Shown piece after piece: positions 1-6,326 of a stretch of DNA of 7,222 nt (position 1 is its first letter; every line of letters begins with the position of its first letter). Under the pieces are notes generated by a model, which was not told the DNA's origin, searched no databases, and was given only the letters and a program-made list of their open reading frames with translations. The stretch spans positions 1 through 7,222 of the forward strand of contig DASYYB010000026.1 in the NCBI GenBank assembly GCA_035934235.1. The letters run 5' to 3'. Source of the DNA: REEB95 sp035934235 (GTDB taxonomy: Bacteria > Pseudomonadota > Alphaproteobacteria > ATCC43930 > CGMCC-115725). The position numbers were made by a program, and so were the translations under genes.

Positions 1-601
1 GACCACGTTCAACATGCTGCGCGCCAACGACCTGATCTGGTCGTTCGTGGTGAACAATTATCTGCTGGGCAAGGAACCCTTCCCGTTCGATCTGCTCTAT
101 TGGAACAGCGATTCAACGCGCATGCCGGCGGCGATGCACAGCTTCTATCTGCGCAACATGTACCAGGAGAACCGGTTGTCGCGGCCGGGCGGCATCACGC
201 TCGCGGGCGTGCCGATCGATTTGCGCAAGATCAAGACGCCGACCTTCATTCTCTCGACGCGCGAAGACCACATCGCGCCGTGGCGTTCGACCTACGTCGC
301 GACGCAGCTCTATGCCGGTCCGGTGACCTTCGTCCTGGCGGCGTCGGGCCATATCGCCGGTGTGGTCAATCCGCCGAGCAAATCGAAATACGGCCATTGG
401 ACCAACGACAAGTTTCCCAAGGATCCGGAAGCCTGGCTCAAGGACGCGCAGTTTCATGACGGCTCGTGGTGGCCGCGTTGGGAGGAATGGGTCAAGCAAT
501 TCGCCGGCGGCGAAGTTGACGCGCGCGTTCCGGGCGACAAGAAACTCAAGCCGCTGGCCGATGCGCCGGGTACTTATGTGATGGTGCGGTCGGGAAGCTA
601 A
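1..601 (+). CDS. phaC: Class I poly(R)-hydroxyalkanoate synthase PhaC, C-terminal part (5' end outside window)
   Basis: PhaC polymerises (R)-3-hydroxyacyl-CoA into polyhydroxyalkanoate at the surface of storage granules in the cytoplasm. The reading frame is already open at base 2, so about 200 residues of a protein usually near 600 are visible. They cover the C-terminal part of the alpha/beta-hydrolase catalytic domain. Family hallmarks are the opening FNMLRANDLIW..VVNNYL, the STREDHIAPW segment carrying the catalytic aspartate (codon 266-268), and ASGHIAGVVNPP carrying the catalytic histidine (codon 350-352), followed by the Trp-rich tail WWPRWEEW. The nucleophile cysteine lies upstream, outside the window. 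The protein ends at TAA 599-601, interlocked with the stop of the opposing MAPEG gene, and I see no terminator hairpin after it. The class I assignment rests on the close match of the Asp and His motifs to the Cupriavidus-type enzyme. The first ATG in frame (base 14) is an internal methionine, not the start. Confidence 0.96.
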   Translation, partial: TTFNMLRANDLIWSFVVNNYLLGKEPFPFDLLYWNSDSTRMPAAMHSFYLRNMYQENRLSRPGGITLAGVPIDLRKIKTPTFILSTREDHIAPWRSTYVATQLYAGPVTFVLAASGHIAGVVNPPSKSKYGHWTNDKFPKDPEAWLKDAQFHDGSWWPRWEEWVKQFAGGEVDARVPGDKKLKPLADAPGTYVMVRSGS

Positions 602-1008
602 AACGCGCGATTCCGGACGAAGCACCAGATCAGCAACAGGCCGCCAATCACCAACACCGCGAACGTCAGCGTCATACCGACGATACGGCCGCGCGATGGC
701 TGTTTGGTTGCGCGCAGGCCATAGGCGTGCGCCAGGCGCCCGATGATGAGAGCGATGCCGAGGGCATGGACCCAATAGCGGCTGAACCCAGCCGCCTCGA
801 TCAGCACGATCACCAGCAGCGCGAACGGCACGTATTCGGCGAAGTTGCCGTGAACGCGGATGGCGGTTTCGAGATCGGCGTGCCCGCCATGGCCGAGATT
901 GACCTGCCGCCGGCCGCGCCCGCGGATCACCCGTGCGCTTAGGACGACAAAGATGAGCGCGAAGAGGCCCACATAAAGCGGCGAAACGATCAGCGCATGC
1001 GCGAACAT
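598..1008 (-). CDS. MAPEG family membrane protein
   Basis: This 136-residue protein is hydrophobic, with about four membrane helices near residues 5-24, 60-76, 80-96 and 113-131, the size and fold of the MAPEG superfamily (membrane-associated eicosanoid/glutathione metabolism proteins). The diagnostic stretch is AIRVHGNFAEYVP (49-61), where the Arg, Asn and Glu positions are conserved and bind glutathione in characterised members. Bacterial homologues of this short type (YecN-like) mostly have no known substrate, so a glutathione transferase or peroxidase role is only family inference. The ATG at 1008 is preceded by a GAGGG ribosome-binding site about 4 bases away. It starts 19 bases after the argC stop, so it is probably co-transcribed with argC. 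Its stop TAG (600-598) overlaps the phaC stop on the other strand. Confidence 0.88.
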   Translation of the reverse strand: MFAHALIVSPLYVGLFALIFVVLSARVIRGRGRRQVNLGHGGHADLETAIRVHGNFAEYVPFALLVIVLIEAAGFSRYWVHALGIALIIGRLAHAYGLRATKQPSRGRIVGMTLTFAVLVIGGLLLIWCFVRNRAF

Positions 1009-1027
1009 GAGCCCTCAGGCGAGCGGT

Positions 1028-1996
1028 TTAGGGCGACAATTTCTCCGACGCGAGGCCGGCAGCTTCAGGCAGGCCCAGCATCAGGTTGAGGTTTTGCACG
1101 GCGGCGCCGGCCGCGCCCTTGCCCAGATTGTCCAGCAGCGCCACGAGCCGGGCCTGACGCGCCGTCTCGGAGCCGAACACGTAGAGCGTCATCCGATTGG
1201 TGCCGTTCAACGCCTCGGGCTCAAGCGTCTTGAGCGCGGCGGCTTCGTCGAGCGACGCCACCTGGACGAACGCTTCACCCTCATAAGTGCGTGCGAGCGC
1301 CGCATGCAGATCCTTCAGCTTGGGCGTCGTCGGCAACGCGTCGAGCTGCAACGGCACTTCGACGATCATGCCCTGCGCGTAACGGCCGACCGCCGGCGCG
1401 AACAACGGGCGATGCGTCAGACCGGTGTGCGCCTGCATCTCCGGCACATGCTTATGCGCGAGACCGAGCGCATAAATGCGGTACGGCACCTTTGTGTAGT
1501 TGGGCGCGGACGTGTCCTCGAACTCGGCGATCATGCTCCGGCCGCCGCCCGAATAGCCGGACACGGCGTTGACCGTGACCGGCCAGTTCGCCGGCAACAG
1601 CTTGGCTTCGACCAGCGGCCGCACCAAGGCGACGAAGCCCGTCGCATAGCAGCCGGGATTGGCGACCCGCCGCGAATTTGCGATGGCGCCGCGCTGCTTC
1701 TCGGACATTTCCGGAAAGCCGTAGGTCCAACCGCGCTCCGTCCGATGCGCCGTCGACGCATCGATGACGCGCACCGAATTGCTCTCGATCAGGCCGACCG
1801 CATCGCGTGCCGCGTCGTCCGGCAGGCACAAGACCACCAGGTCGGCGTCGTTGAGCAGGTCGCGACGCGCGCTCGTATCCTTGCGCCGTGCGGGATCGAT
1901 CGACAGCAGATCAAGATCCCGCCGCGCCTTGAGCCGGCGGTGAATCTGCAGGCCGGTCGTGCCGGCCTCGCCATCGATGAAGATTTTCGCAGTCAT
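1028..1996 (-). CDS. argC: N-acetyl-gamma-glutamyl-phosphate reductase, type 2
   Basis: ArgC catalyses the NADPH-dependent reduction of N-acetyl-gamma-glutamyl phosphate to N-acetylglutamate semialdehyde, the third step of arginine synthesis, in the cytoplasm. The 322-residue product is the shorter type 2 form. It opens with a Rossmann nucleotide-binding motif, IDGEAGTTGLQI (7-18), followed by a second conserved block, VIDASTAHR (77-85), and YGFPE (92-96). The catalytic cysteine is C116 in NPGCYATGF. I chose the ATG at 1996 because AAAGGA lies 6 bases upstream and the protein then begins directly at the conserved MTAKIFIDG. The frame stays open to a GTG at 2041, but that codon lies inside a terminator hairpin. 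argC lies 88 bases downstream of rpsI, as in many alphaproteobacteria, but the terminator separates them. The MAPEG gene follows after 19 bases. Confidence 0.97.
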   Translation of the reverse strand: MTAKIFIDGEAGTTGLQIHRRLKARRDLDLLSIDPARRKDTSARRDLLNDADLVVLCLPDDAARDAVGLIESNSVRVIDASTAHRTERGWTYGFPEMSEKQRGAIANSRRVANPGCYATGFVALVRPLVEAKLLPANWPVTVNAVSGYSGGGRSMIAEFEDTSAPNYTKVPYRIYALGLAHKHVPEMQAHTGLTHRPLFAPAVGRYAQGMIVEVPLQLDALPTTPKLKDLHAALARTYEGEAFVQVASLDEAAALKTLEPEALNGTNRMTLYVFGSETARQARLVALLDNLGKGAAGAAVQNLNLMLGLPEAAGLASEKLSP

Positions 1997-2002
1997 CAGC
2001 AG

Positions 2003-2008
2003 TCCTTT
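2003..2008 (-). promoter_or_regulatory. Ribosome-binding site of argC
   Basis: The minus strand reads AAAGGA, then the six bases CTGCTG, then ATG at 1996. This is the best Shine-Dalgarno match in the area. It decides the start of argC in favour of 1996 over the upstream GTG at 2041. Confidence 0.8.
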
Positions 2009-2026
2009 CACACTATAATCGCGCAC

Positions 2027-2060
2027 AAAAGAAAAGGGCACCGGCTTGCGCCGATGCCCT
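2027..2060 (-). terminator. Intrinsic terminator between rpsI and argC
   Basis: On the minus strand an RNA hairpin forms from AGGGCA (2060-2055) and TGCCCT (2040-2035), one A/C mismatch, then CGGC/GCCG (2053-2050 and 2045-2042) around a four-base loop (2049-2046). It is followed at once by the T-rich run TTTTCTTTT (2035-2027, the first T shared with the stem). Stem plus U-tract is the classic factor-independent form, and it works only in the minus direction because no T run follows on the plus strand. It lies 25 bases past the rpsI stop, so it would end the rplM-rpsI transcript fully or in part before argC. Confidence 0.85.
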
Positions 2061-2084
2061 GCGTGCGTGAATCGCGTGCGGAAC

Positions 2085-2573
2085 TCAGCGCTTCGAATAC
2101 TGGAAGCGGCGTCGGGCCTTGGCGCGGCCGTACTTTTTACGCTCGACGACGCGGCTGTCGCGCGTCAGGAAGCCGCCGGCCTTCAGCACGCCGCGCAGCC
2201 CCGGTTCGAAATAGGTGAGCGCCTTGCTGATGCCGTGGCGCACCGCGCCGGCCTGGCCCGAAAGGCCGCCACCGGTGACGGTGCAGACGATGTCGTATTG
2301 GCCGACGCGCTGACAGATGCCGAATGGCTGGTTCAGCAGCATGCGCAACACCGGTCGCGCAAAATAGATTTGGCTGTCCTTGCCGTTGACGTTGATCGTG
2401 CCCTTGCCCGGCTTGAGCCAGACGCGCGCGACGGCGTTCTTGCGCTTGCCGGTGGCATAAGCGCGACCTTGCGCGTCGAGACGCGGCTTGGCCTCGGTGG
2501 CGGCCACCGGCGCGGCGGTTTTGAGAAGCTGGGCGCCCTGCGCCTCGCGCAAAGATTGCTGCAAGTCGGCCAT
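2085..2573 (-). CDS. rpsI: 30S ribosomal protein S9
   Basis: S9 belongs to the head of the small ribosomal subunit, and its C-terminal tail reaches the P-site tRNA. The product has 162 residues, longer than the roughly 130 of Escherichia coli, because of an N-terminal extension (about residues 1-36) typical of alphaproteobacterial S9. The conserved core starts at YATGKRKNAVARVWL (39-53). GGGLSGQAGAVRHGISKAL (101-119) and the basic end KKYGRAKARRRFQYSKR (146-162) with its invariant SKR are diagnostic. The start ATG at 2573 lies only 2 bases after the rplM TAA, and an AGAGG Shine-Dalgarno sequence sits in the last codons of rplM, so the two genes are translated in close coupling. An intrinsic terminator follows. 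Confidence 0.98.
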   Translation of the reverse strand: MADLQQSLREAQGAQLLKTAAPVAATEAKPRLDAQGRAYATGKRKNAVARVWLKPGKGTINVNGKDSQIYFARPVLRMLLNQPFGICQRVGQYDIVCTVTGGGLSGQAGAVRHGISKALTYFEPGLRGVLKAGGFLTRDSRVVERKKYGRAKARRRFQYSKR

Positions 2574-2575
2574 GC

Positions 2576-3046
2576 TTACCTCTTGGTGTTCTTCCGGTTC
2601 ATCGCGGCGATGTCGACCGCCTTCGGCTGCTGCGCTTCGTGCGGATGGTCCGCGCCCTTGTAGGCGAACAGATGGCCCATCATCTTCCGGCCGAGCGGAC
2701 CGCGCGGCATCATCCGCTCCACCGCCTTGACGATGACGCGTTCAGGATGCGCGCCAGCGAGGATCGAACCCTTGGAGAGTTCCTTCAAGCCGCCGGGATA
2801 GCCGGTATAATGCCGGTTGAGGCTCTGCTTGCCTTTGTTGCCGGTCAACGCGACTTTCTCGGCGTTGATGACGACGACGTTGTCGCCGCAATCCATGTGC
2901 GGCGTGTAGCTCGCTTTGTGCTTGCCCTTGAGCCGCAGCGCAATCAGCGACGCGAGGCGGCCGAGCACCAGCCCGTCGGCGTCGATGAGCAGCCACTTCT
3001 TGTCGAGTTCCTTGGGCTTGAGCGATATGGTCTGGCCGGCTTGCAT
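2576..3046 (-). CDS. rplM: 50S ribosomal protein L13
   Basis: L13 is an early-assembling protein of the large ribosomal subunit that binds 23S rRNA. The 156 residues show the family pattern: WLLIDADGLVLGRLAS (18-33), YTPHMDCGDNVVVINAEK (47-64), HYTGYPGGLK (79-88) and the signature MMPRGPLGRK (112-121). The C-terminal tail after residue 121 runs slightly longer than in E. coli, as is usual in alphaproteobacteria. The ATG at 3046 has GAGGA about 9 bases upstream. It is the first gene of the minus-strand series and shares its upstream region with the divergent FUSC gene. A CTTGAC-N17-CTAGGG promoter lies just ahead of it. L13 is reported to repress its own operon in E. coli; a possible leader structure here is described under findings. 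Confidence 0.98.
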   Translation of the reverse strand: MQAGQTISLKPKELDKKWLLIDADGLVLGRLASLIALRLKGKHKASYTPHMDCGDNVVVINAEKVALTGNKGKQSLNRHYTGYPGGLKELSKGSILAGAHPERVIVKAVERMMPRGPLGRKMMGHLFAYKGADHPHEAQQPKAVDIAAMNRKNTKR

Positions 3047-3073
3047 GGGGTTCTGTCCTCGCGAAGGCGCGCA

Positions 3074-3102
3074 CCCTAGGGAACAGACCGTGCGGGGTCA
3101 AG
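3074..3102 (-). promoter_or_regulatory. Probable sigma-70 promoter of rplM-rpsI
   Basis: On the minus strand CTTGAC (3102-3097) and CTAGGG (3079-3074) are separated by exactly 17 bases, close to the CTTGAC-N17-CTATAT pattern of alphaproteobacterial housekeeping promoters. Transcription would begin near 3067, giving a leader of about 20 bases that still includes the GAGGA ribosome-binding site of rplM. The -35 match is complete; the -10 keeps the initial CTA only. Confidence 0.6.
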
Positions 3103-3113
3103 CTTTAAGAGCG

Positions 3114-3127
3114 GGTATTATAATACC
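3114..3127. repeat. Perfect 14-bp palindrome GGTATTATAATACC in the rplM/FUSC divergent region
   Basis: The two 7-base halves are exact reverse complements with no spacer. The site is AT-rich in an otherwise strongly GC-rich region and places a TATAAT on both strands. It lies 12 bases upstream of the rplM -35 box and 73 bases before the FUSC ATG. It could be an operator, a pair of back-to-back -10 elements, or both. No regulator gene lies next to it. The palindrome itself is certain; its function is inference. Confidence 0.55.
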
Positions 3128-3131
3128 TCGA

Positions 3132-3146
3132 CAGGTGTCAAACCTG
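3132..3146. repeat. Short inverted repeat CAGGT-N5-ACCTG beside the palindrome
   Basis: The arms 3132-3136 and 3142-3146 are exact reverse complements around five bases. Its minus strand contains a perfect TTGACA (3141-3136). It begins 4 bases after the 14-bp palindrome, so the two together form a compact site of about 33 bp. Five-base arms are short enough to occur by chance. Confidence 0.3.
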
Positions 3147-3200
3147 CCGGGCGAACCGCAGCAGTTGGCAGCGAACGCATTCTCGAACACTCTGCCGGCC

Positions 3201-5312
3201 ATGTTCGTTCCGACTGGTCCTCTCGGTCTGCCCCGCCGCGCCGCGCGGCTGTTCTTCCGGCATCACATCGAAAACGGCCTGGCTGTTGCCGTCTGTCTCG
3301 CGATCGTTGGCATCGCCACCGGCATCCTGTTCGGCATCGAGACGGCCGTGCTGGTCGGCACCGGCGCACTGTGCGTCAGCGTGGTCGATCAACCGGGGCC
3401 GTTGCCCGGCAAGCTGCCGGTGTTTCTTGTTACCATCGTCGCGACCGGCGCGATCTCGCTCCTCGCTGGCTTCGCCGGCGGTTCGGTATGGCAGTTGGCG
3501 ACAGTGATCGCGGTCATGAGCGCCGGCTTCGCGCTGGCAACCGCCTATGGTCGCACGGCCCTGGTCTTCGGCATCGCCGGCGTCCTGTCGCTGGTGCTCG
3601 GCATGGCCGTGCCGCTCGGCAGCCCGGTAGAGGTTCTGCGGCACGGTGCGCTATTCGTCGCCGGCGCGACCGGTTATGCGACACTCGCGTTGGTCGGTGC
3701 GCGGCTGTTCGACGATCGCAGCCGGCGCATGGTGCTGAACGAAGCGTTGCTTGCGTTTGCCCGTTACCTCTACGTCCGCGCGCAACTCTATGATCCAACA
3801 ATGCCGATGCCGACAGCGCTGCGCGACGTCATCGAGGCGCACGGCGCCTTGATGGAACGACTGCAAGCCGCACGCAACGCGATCTTCGCCGGACGGCCGA
3901 ACCCGCGCCGACGCCGCTGGATCGGCGGCATGCTGGCGCTGCTCGACATCTACGAGGCGGTCTTGGCGAGCGACGCCGATTGGGAAACGCTGCGGCAAAC
4001 CGCGAGCGGCGACGTGCTGGCGCATTTCGCGGCGTTGACGCGCGATCTGGCGCACGACATGGAGGGATTGGCGCTTGCGCTCGTCGTGCCGACTGCCGCC
4101 GTGCCCAGCAACCGGCATGTCGCGGCGCTCAAGGCGCTCGATGCGGCCTTCGCCGCCAACCCACCGACCGAGATGCGTGCGAGCTTGCGTACGACCCGCG
4201 ACGCCATCGCCGTTGCGGTGCGCCATGTCCAATTGCTCGCGCATATCGTCGCCGGCAGCGCGGATCGGGCGACCGCCCTGCCCGATGCAAACCTGATCGC
4301 GTTCGTGCAGACGGCCGACACGCGGCTGACGACATTGCGCGGCCATCTCACGCCGACGTCGCCGGTGATGCGGTATGCGATCCGGCTGACGCTGGCGATG
4401 CTGGTCGGTTACGCGCTGACCGTGGCGATGCCGCGCTACGTCCACGGCGGTTGGATCCTGCTGACCATCGCGCTCGTCATGCGCGCAAATTTCGCCGTCA
4501 CGCGTCAGCGCCGCAACGACCGGATCGTCGGAACGCTGATCGGTTGTGCCGCGGCGGCGGTGCTCGTCCCGCTTCTGCCGCCGATGGCGTCGTTGGTGCT
4601 GATCATCGTCGCCGCCGGTGTCGCGCACGCTTATGCCACGGTCGATTACCGCGTCGCGTCGTTCGCCGCGTCGGTGATGGCGCTGGTGCTGATCCATCTG
4701 CTCGATCCGACTGAATTCCTGCTCATCAACCGCATCGTCGACACGTTGATCGGCGCCGGCCTGTCGGTGGCGTTCAGTTATCTCCTGCCGAGCTGGGAAT
4801 GGCGCGACGTGCCGCGCCTCGTTGGCCGGTTGATCGATGCCGATCGCGTTTTCGCCGGCGAAGCGTTGGCGCCGGCGCCGGTCGATCAACGCTATCGGCT
4901 GGCGCGCAAGCGCGCGCTCGACAATTTCACGGTCGTCGCCACCACGACGCGACGGCTGTCGAGCGAGCCCGGCGTGCGGCAGCGTCAGCTCGCCAGCCTC
5001 AACGCGCTGCTCGGTGCGAATTACATGCTCGCGTCCGACTTGGCGTCGGTGCAGGGCTTGCTGCGGGCCCGCGGCCGCGAGATCAAGCCGGACGACGCGC
5101 GCGCTGCGCTCGAAGCGACGCGCACCCGCACGCTCGACCTTCTGACGCTCAAGCCGGAGACCTTGCCGGCGCCTGCGCGTCTGCGTCGACGCGGTTGGAC
5201 CGAGATGCCGGCAAGTCACGCCCTGGCGTTTCTCGGTCGGCGATTGCGTCACATCGAACGCGCCGCACAACGCACCGCCGCGCTGGCCGCCCGCGTGACG
5301 CAACCGGAATAG
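3201..5312 (+). CDS. FUSC family (YccS/YhfK-like) integral membrane protein, putative exporter
   Basis: This 703-residue protein has the two-cluster layout of the FUSC (fusaric acid resistance-like) and YccS/YhfK families. A first group of about six membrane helices spans residues 25-170, followed by a helical soluble domain (about 170-390), a second membrane group (about 394-530) and a C-terminal cytoplasmic domain (about 533-703). The clearest signature is HGGWILLTIALVMRANFAVT (415-434) followed by RQRRNDRIVGTLIG, matching the conserved core of the second repeat. Members are linked to export of aromatic acids and other toxic compounds, but substrates are mostly unknown. No membrane-fusion or outer-membrane partner is visible here, which fits the stand-alone YccS type better than an AaeB-type pump. 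I chose ATG 3201 because the first helix follows soon after; it has no convincing Shine-Dalgarno, and in-frame GTG 3135 and TTG 3165 are alternatives. It is divergent from rplM and convergent with the HpnL-like gene. Confidence 0.9.
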   Translation: MFVPTGPLGLPRRAARLFFRHHIENGLAVAVCLAIVGIATGILFGIETAVLVGTGALCVSVVDQPGPLPGKLPVFLVTIVATGAISLLAGFAGGSVWQLATVIAVMSAGFALATAYGRTALVFGIAGVLSLVLGMAVPLGSPVEVLRHGALFVAGATGYATLALVGARLFDDRSRRMVLNEALLAFARYLYVRAQLYDPTMPMPTALRDVIEAHGALMERLQAARNAIFAGRPNPRRRRWIGGMLALLDIYEAVLASDADWETLRQTASGDVLAHFAALTRDLAHDMEGLALALVVPTAAVPSNRHVAALKALDAAFAANPPTEMRASLRTTRDAIAVAVRHVQLLAHIVAGSADRATALPDANLIAFVQTADTRLTTLRGHLTPTSPVMRYAIRLTLAMLVGYALTVAMPRYVHGGWILLTIALVMRANFAVTRQRRNDRIVGTLIGCAAAAVLVPLLPPMASLVLIIVAAGVAHAYATVDYRVASFAASVMALVLIHLLDPTEFLLINRIVDTLIGAGLSVAFSYLLPSWEWRDVPRLVGRLIDADRVFAGEALAPAPVDQRYRLARKRALDNFTVVATTTRRLSSEPGVRQRQLASLNALLGANYMLASDLASVQGLLRARGREIKPDDARAALEATRTRTLDLLTLKPETLPAPARLRRRGWTEMPASHALAFLGRRLRHIERAAQRTAALAARVTQPE

Positions 5313-5338
5313 AAGCGCCGGGCGCGCTCAGCGCGCTT
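5313..5338 (+). terminator. GC hairpin at the convergent FUSC / HpnL-like gene ends
   Basis: GCGCGC (5322-5327) and GCGCGC (5331-5336) can pair around the three-base loop TCA, extended by two G-U pairs. An outer AAGCGC (5313-5318) and GCGCTT (5333-5338) are also reverse complements. On the plus strand only the weak TTCGTTG follows, so it may help end the FUSC transcript but lacks a proper U-tract. The loop is the stop codon of the opposing gene. Confidence 0.3.
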
Positions 5339-6326
5339 CGTTGCCCGAGCGCACGTCGCGGTCGCCGCGAAGCGCTCGCCGTCCCTCGCTACCTTGCCAG
5401 ATGAGCAGCGCCGGCACACCGACCACCAGGTCGCGGCCGCGCTTCAGCAGCGACAGCGCCAGCGCGGTTTCCGGCGGCAAGCCGAACAGACCGCCGAGGA
5501 TGACATAGGCGCCTTCCTGCACGCCGACGGCGTTCGGCACAAAAAACGCGAAGCTGCGCAAGGCATAGAGCAGGCTTTCGATCGTCAGCACGGCGGCGAT
5601 ATTGAGGTCCACGCCCATGAGATGAAGCGCGATCCAGGCCTCGACGCCGTTGGCGAACCAGGCCGCCAGATGCAGAACAAAGCCGAGCTGCGGACCCGCC
5701 ATGCGCGTGTACATCGCGTGAATGTGCTCGTGGAACGAGCGGGTGTGACCAACCGCATTGGGAATCCAGCGCGGCGCCAGACGTTCAGCGAGGCGCTCGA
5801 CGACGCCCATGCCGCGCCGCTGCACGAAAACGAACGCGAACACCGCGAACACGCCGACGATCAGCCCGGCCCCGATCGGCTTCGCGATGGCCGCGCCGGG
5901 ATGGAGCCAGACCAGCAATCCAAGACCGACCGCGGCATAGACCAGCTGCGCCAGCGTCTCGAGGGTGACGTCGACCACCGTCGAGGCGAAGGACAGCATG
6001 CCGGCCAAGCCGGCAAGGGTCGTCGCGCGTGCGCCCATGCCGAAGCCGCCAAGCTGCGACAGCGGCAGAACTTCCGAGCCGGAATCGCGCACGATACGGC
6101 CCCAGATCATCGTGCCGACGCCGACGGATCGTGGCGGCGGCAGCACGGCGTACCAGGCCAGCCCGAGCAAACAGAACAAGGTCAGATGATAGGCGCAAAC
6201 GATCGCGAAGCCGGCCCAGTGGATCGCGGCGAGCGCATGCCACACGTCGGCGAAGCCGTAATAGCCGACGATCGCGGTGCCGACCAGCAAGCCGACGATC
6301 GCCGAAACGATACTGACGATCCGCAT
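5328..6326 (-). CDS. HpnL-like flippase-type membrane protein (LPG synthase transmembrane domain superfamily)
   Basis: This 332-residue protein is almost wholly membrane-embedded, with helices near residues 3-23, 38-60, 103-120, 122-142, 150-169, 212-236, 243-264, 270-283 and 298-311 and a short polar tail. It resembles the HpnL subgroup of the superfamily that includes the lysylphosphatidylglycerol synthase membrane domain and AglD/YbhN. The signs are RDSGSEVLPLSQLGGF (80-95), VPNAVGVQEGAY (263-274) and LPPETALALSLLKRGRD (283-299). HpnL proteins are associated with hopanoid loci and presumed to handle lipids at the inner membrane; the activity is unproven. I chose ATG 6326, which overlaps the TGA of the upstream diiron gene by one base (TGATG) and so implies translational coupling. 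An in-frame GTG at 6353 would give a longer overlap. No other hopanoid gene is in the window, so the exact lipid substrate is unknown. Confidence 0.82.
   Translation of the reverse strand: MRIVSIVSAIVGLLVGTAIVGYYGFADVWHALAAIHWAGFAIVCAYHLTLFCLLGLAWYAVLPPPRSVGVGTMIWGRIVRDSGSEVLPLSQLGGFGMGARATTLAGLAGMLSFASTVVDVTLETLAQLVYAAVGLGLLVWLHPGAAIAKPIGAGLIVGVFAVFAFVFVQRRGMGVVERLAERLAPRWIPNAVGHTRSFHEHIHAMYTRMAGPQLGFVLHLAAWFANGVEAWIALHLMGVDLNIAAVLTIESLLYALRSFAFFVPNAVGVQEGAYVILGGLFGLPPETALALSLLKRGRDLVVGVPALLIWQGSEGRRALRGDRDVRSGNEAR

Noticed and set aside
113..775. 220-codon open frame on the minus strand opposite the phaC end
   Set aside because: It overlaps both phaC and the MAPEG gene in another frame and has shadow-type Arg-rich composition.
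2012..2017. TATAGT as a promoter -10 for argC
   Set aside because: No acceptable -35 hexamer lies 16-18 bases upstream, where the terminator stem sits, so it is only noted as a weak possibility.
1997..2041. Longer argC start at GTG 2041
   Set aside because: The codon lies within the stem-loop of the terminator, the extra 15 residues precede the conserved Rossmann start, and ATG 1996 has a good ribosome-binding site.
1007..2218. 403-codon open frame on the plus strand opposite argC and the rpsI 3' end
   Set aside because: It crosses two well-recognised genes and an intrinsic terminator, and its product is an Arg/Gln/His-rich shadow without domains.
2046..3079. Plus-strand open frames opposite rpsI and rplM
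   Set aside because: Both ribosomal protein genes are unambiguous on the minus strand; the opposite frames show no family resemblance.
2916..3200. Upstream extension of the FUSC frame from TTG 2916
   Set aside because: It would run antisense through the start of rplM and its promoter. The added residues show no conservation or membrane pattern.
3651..5303. 550-codon open frame on the minus strand opposite the FUSC gene
   Set aside because: The product is rich in Arg, Gln, His and Asp with no hydrophobic pattern or family motif, as expected for an antisense shadow in GC-rich DNA. The plus-strand frame has clear FUSC signatures.
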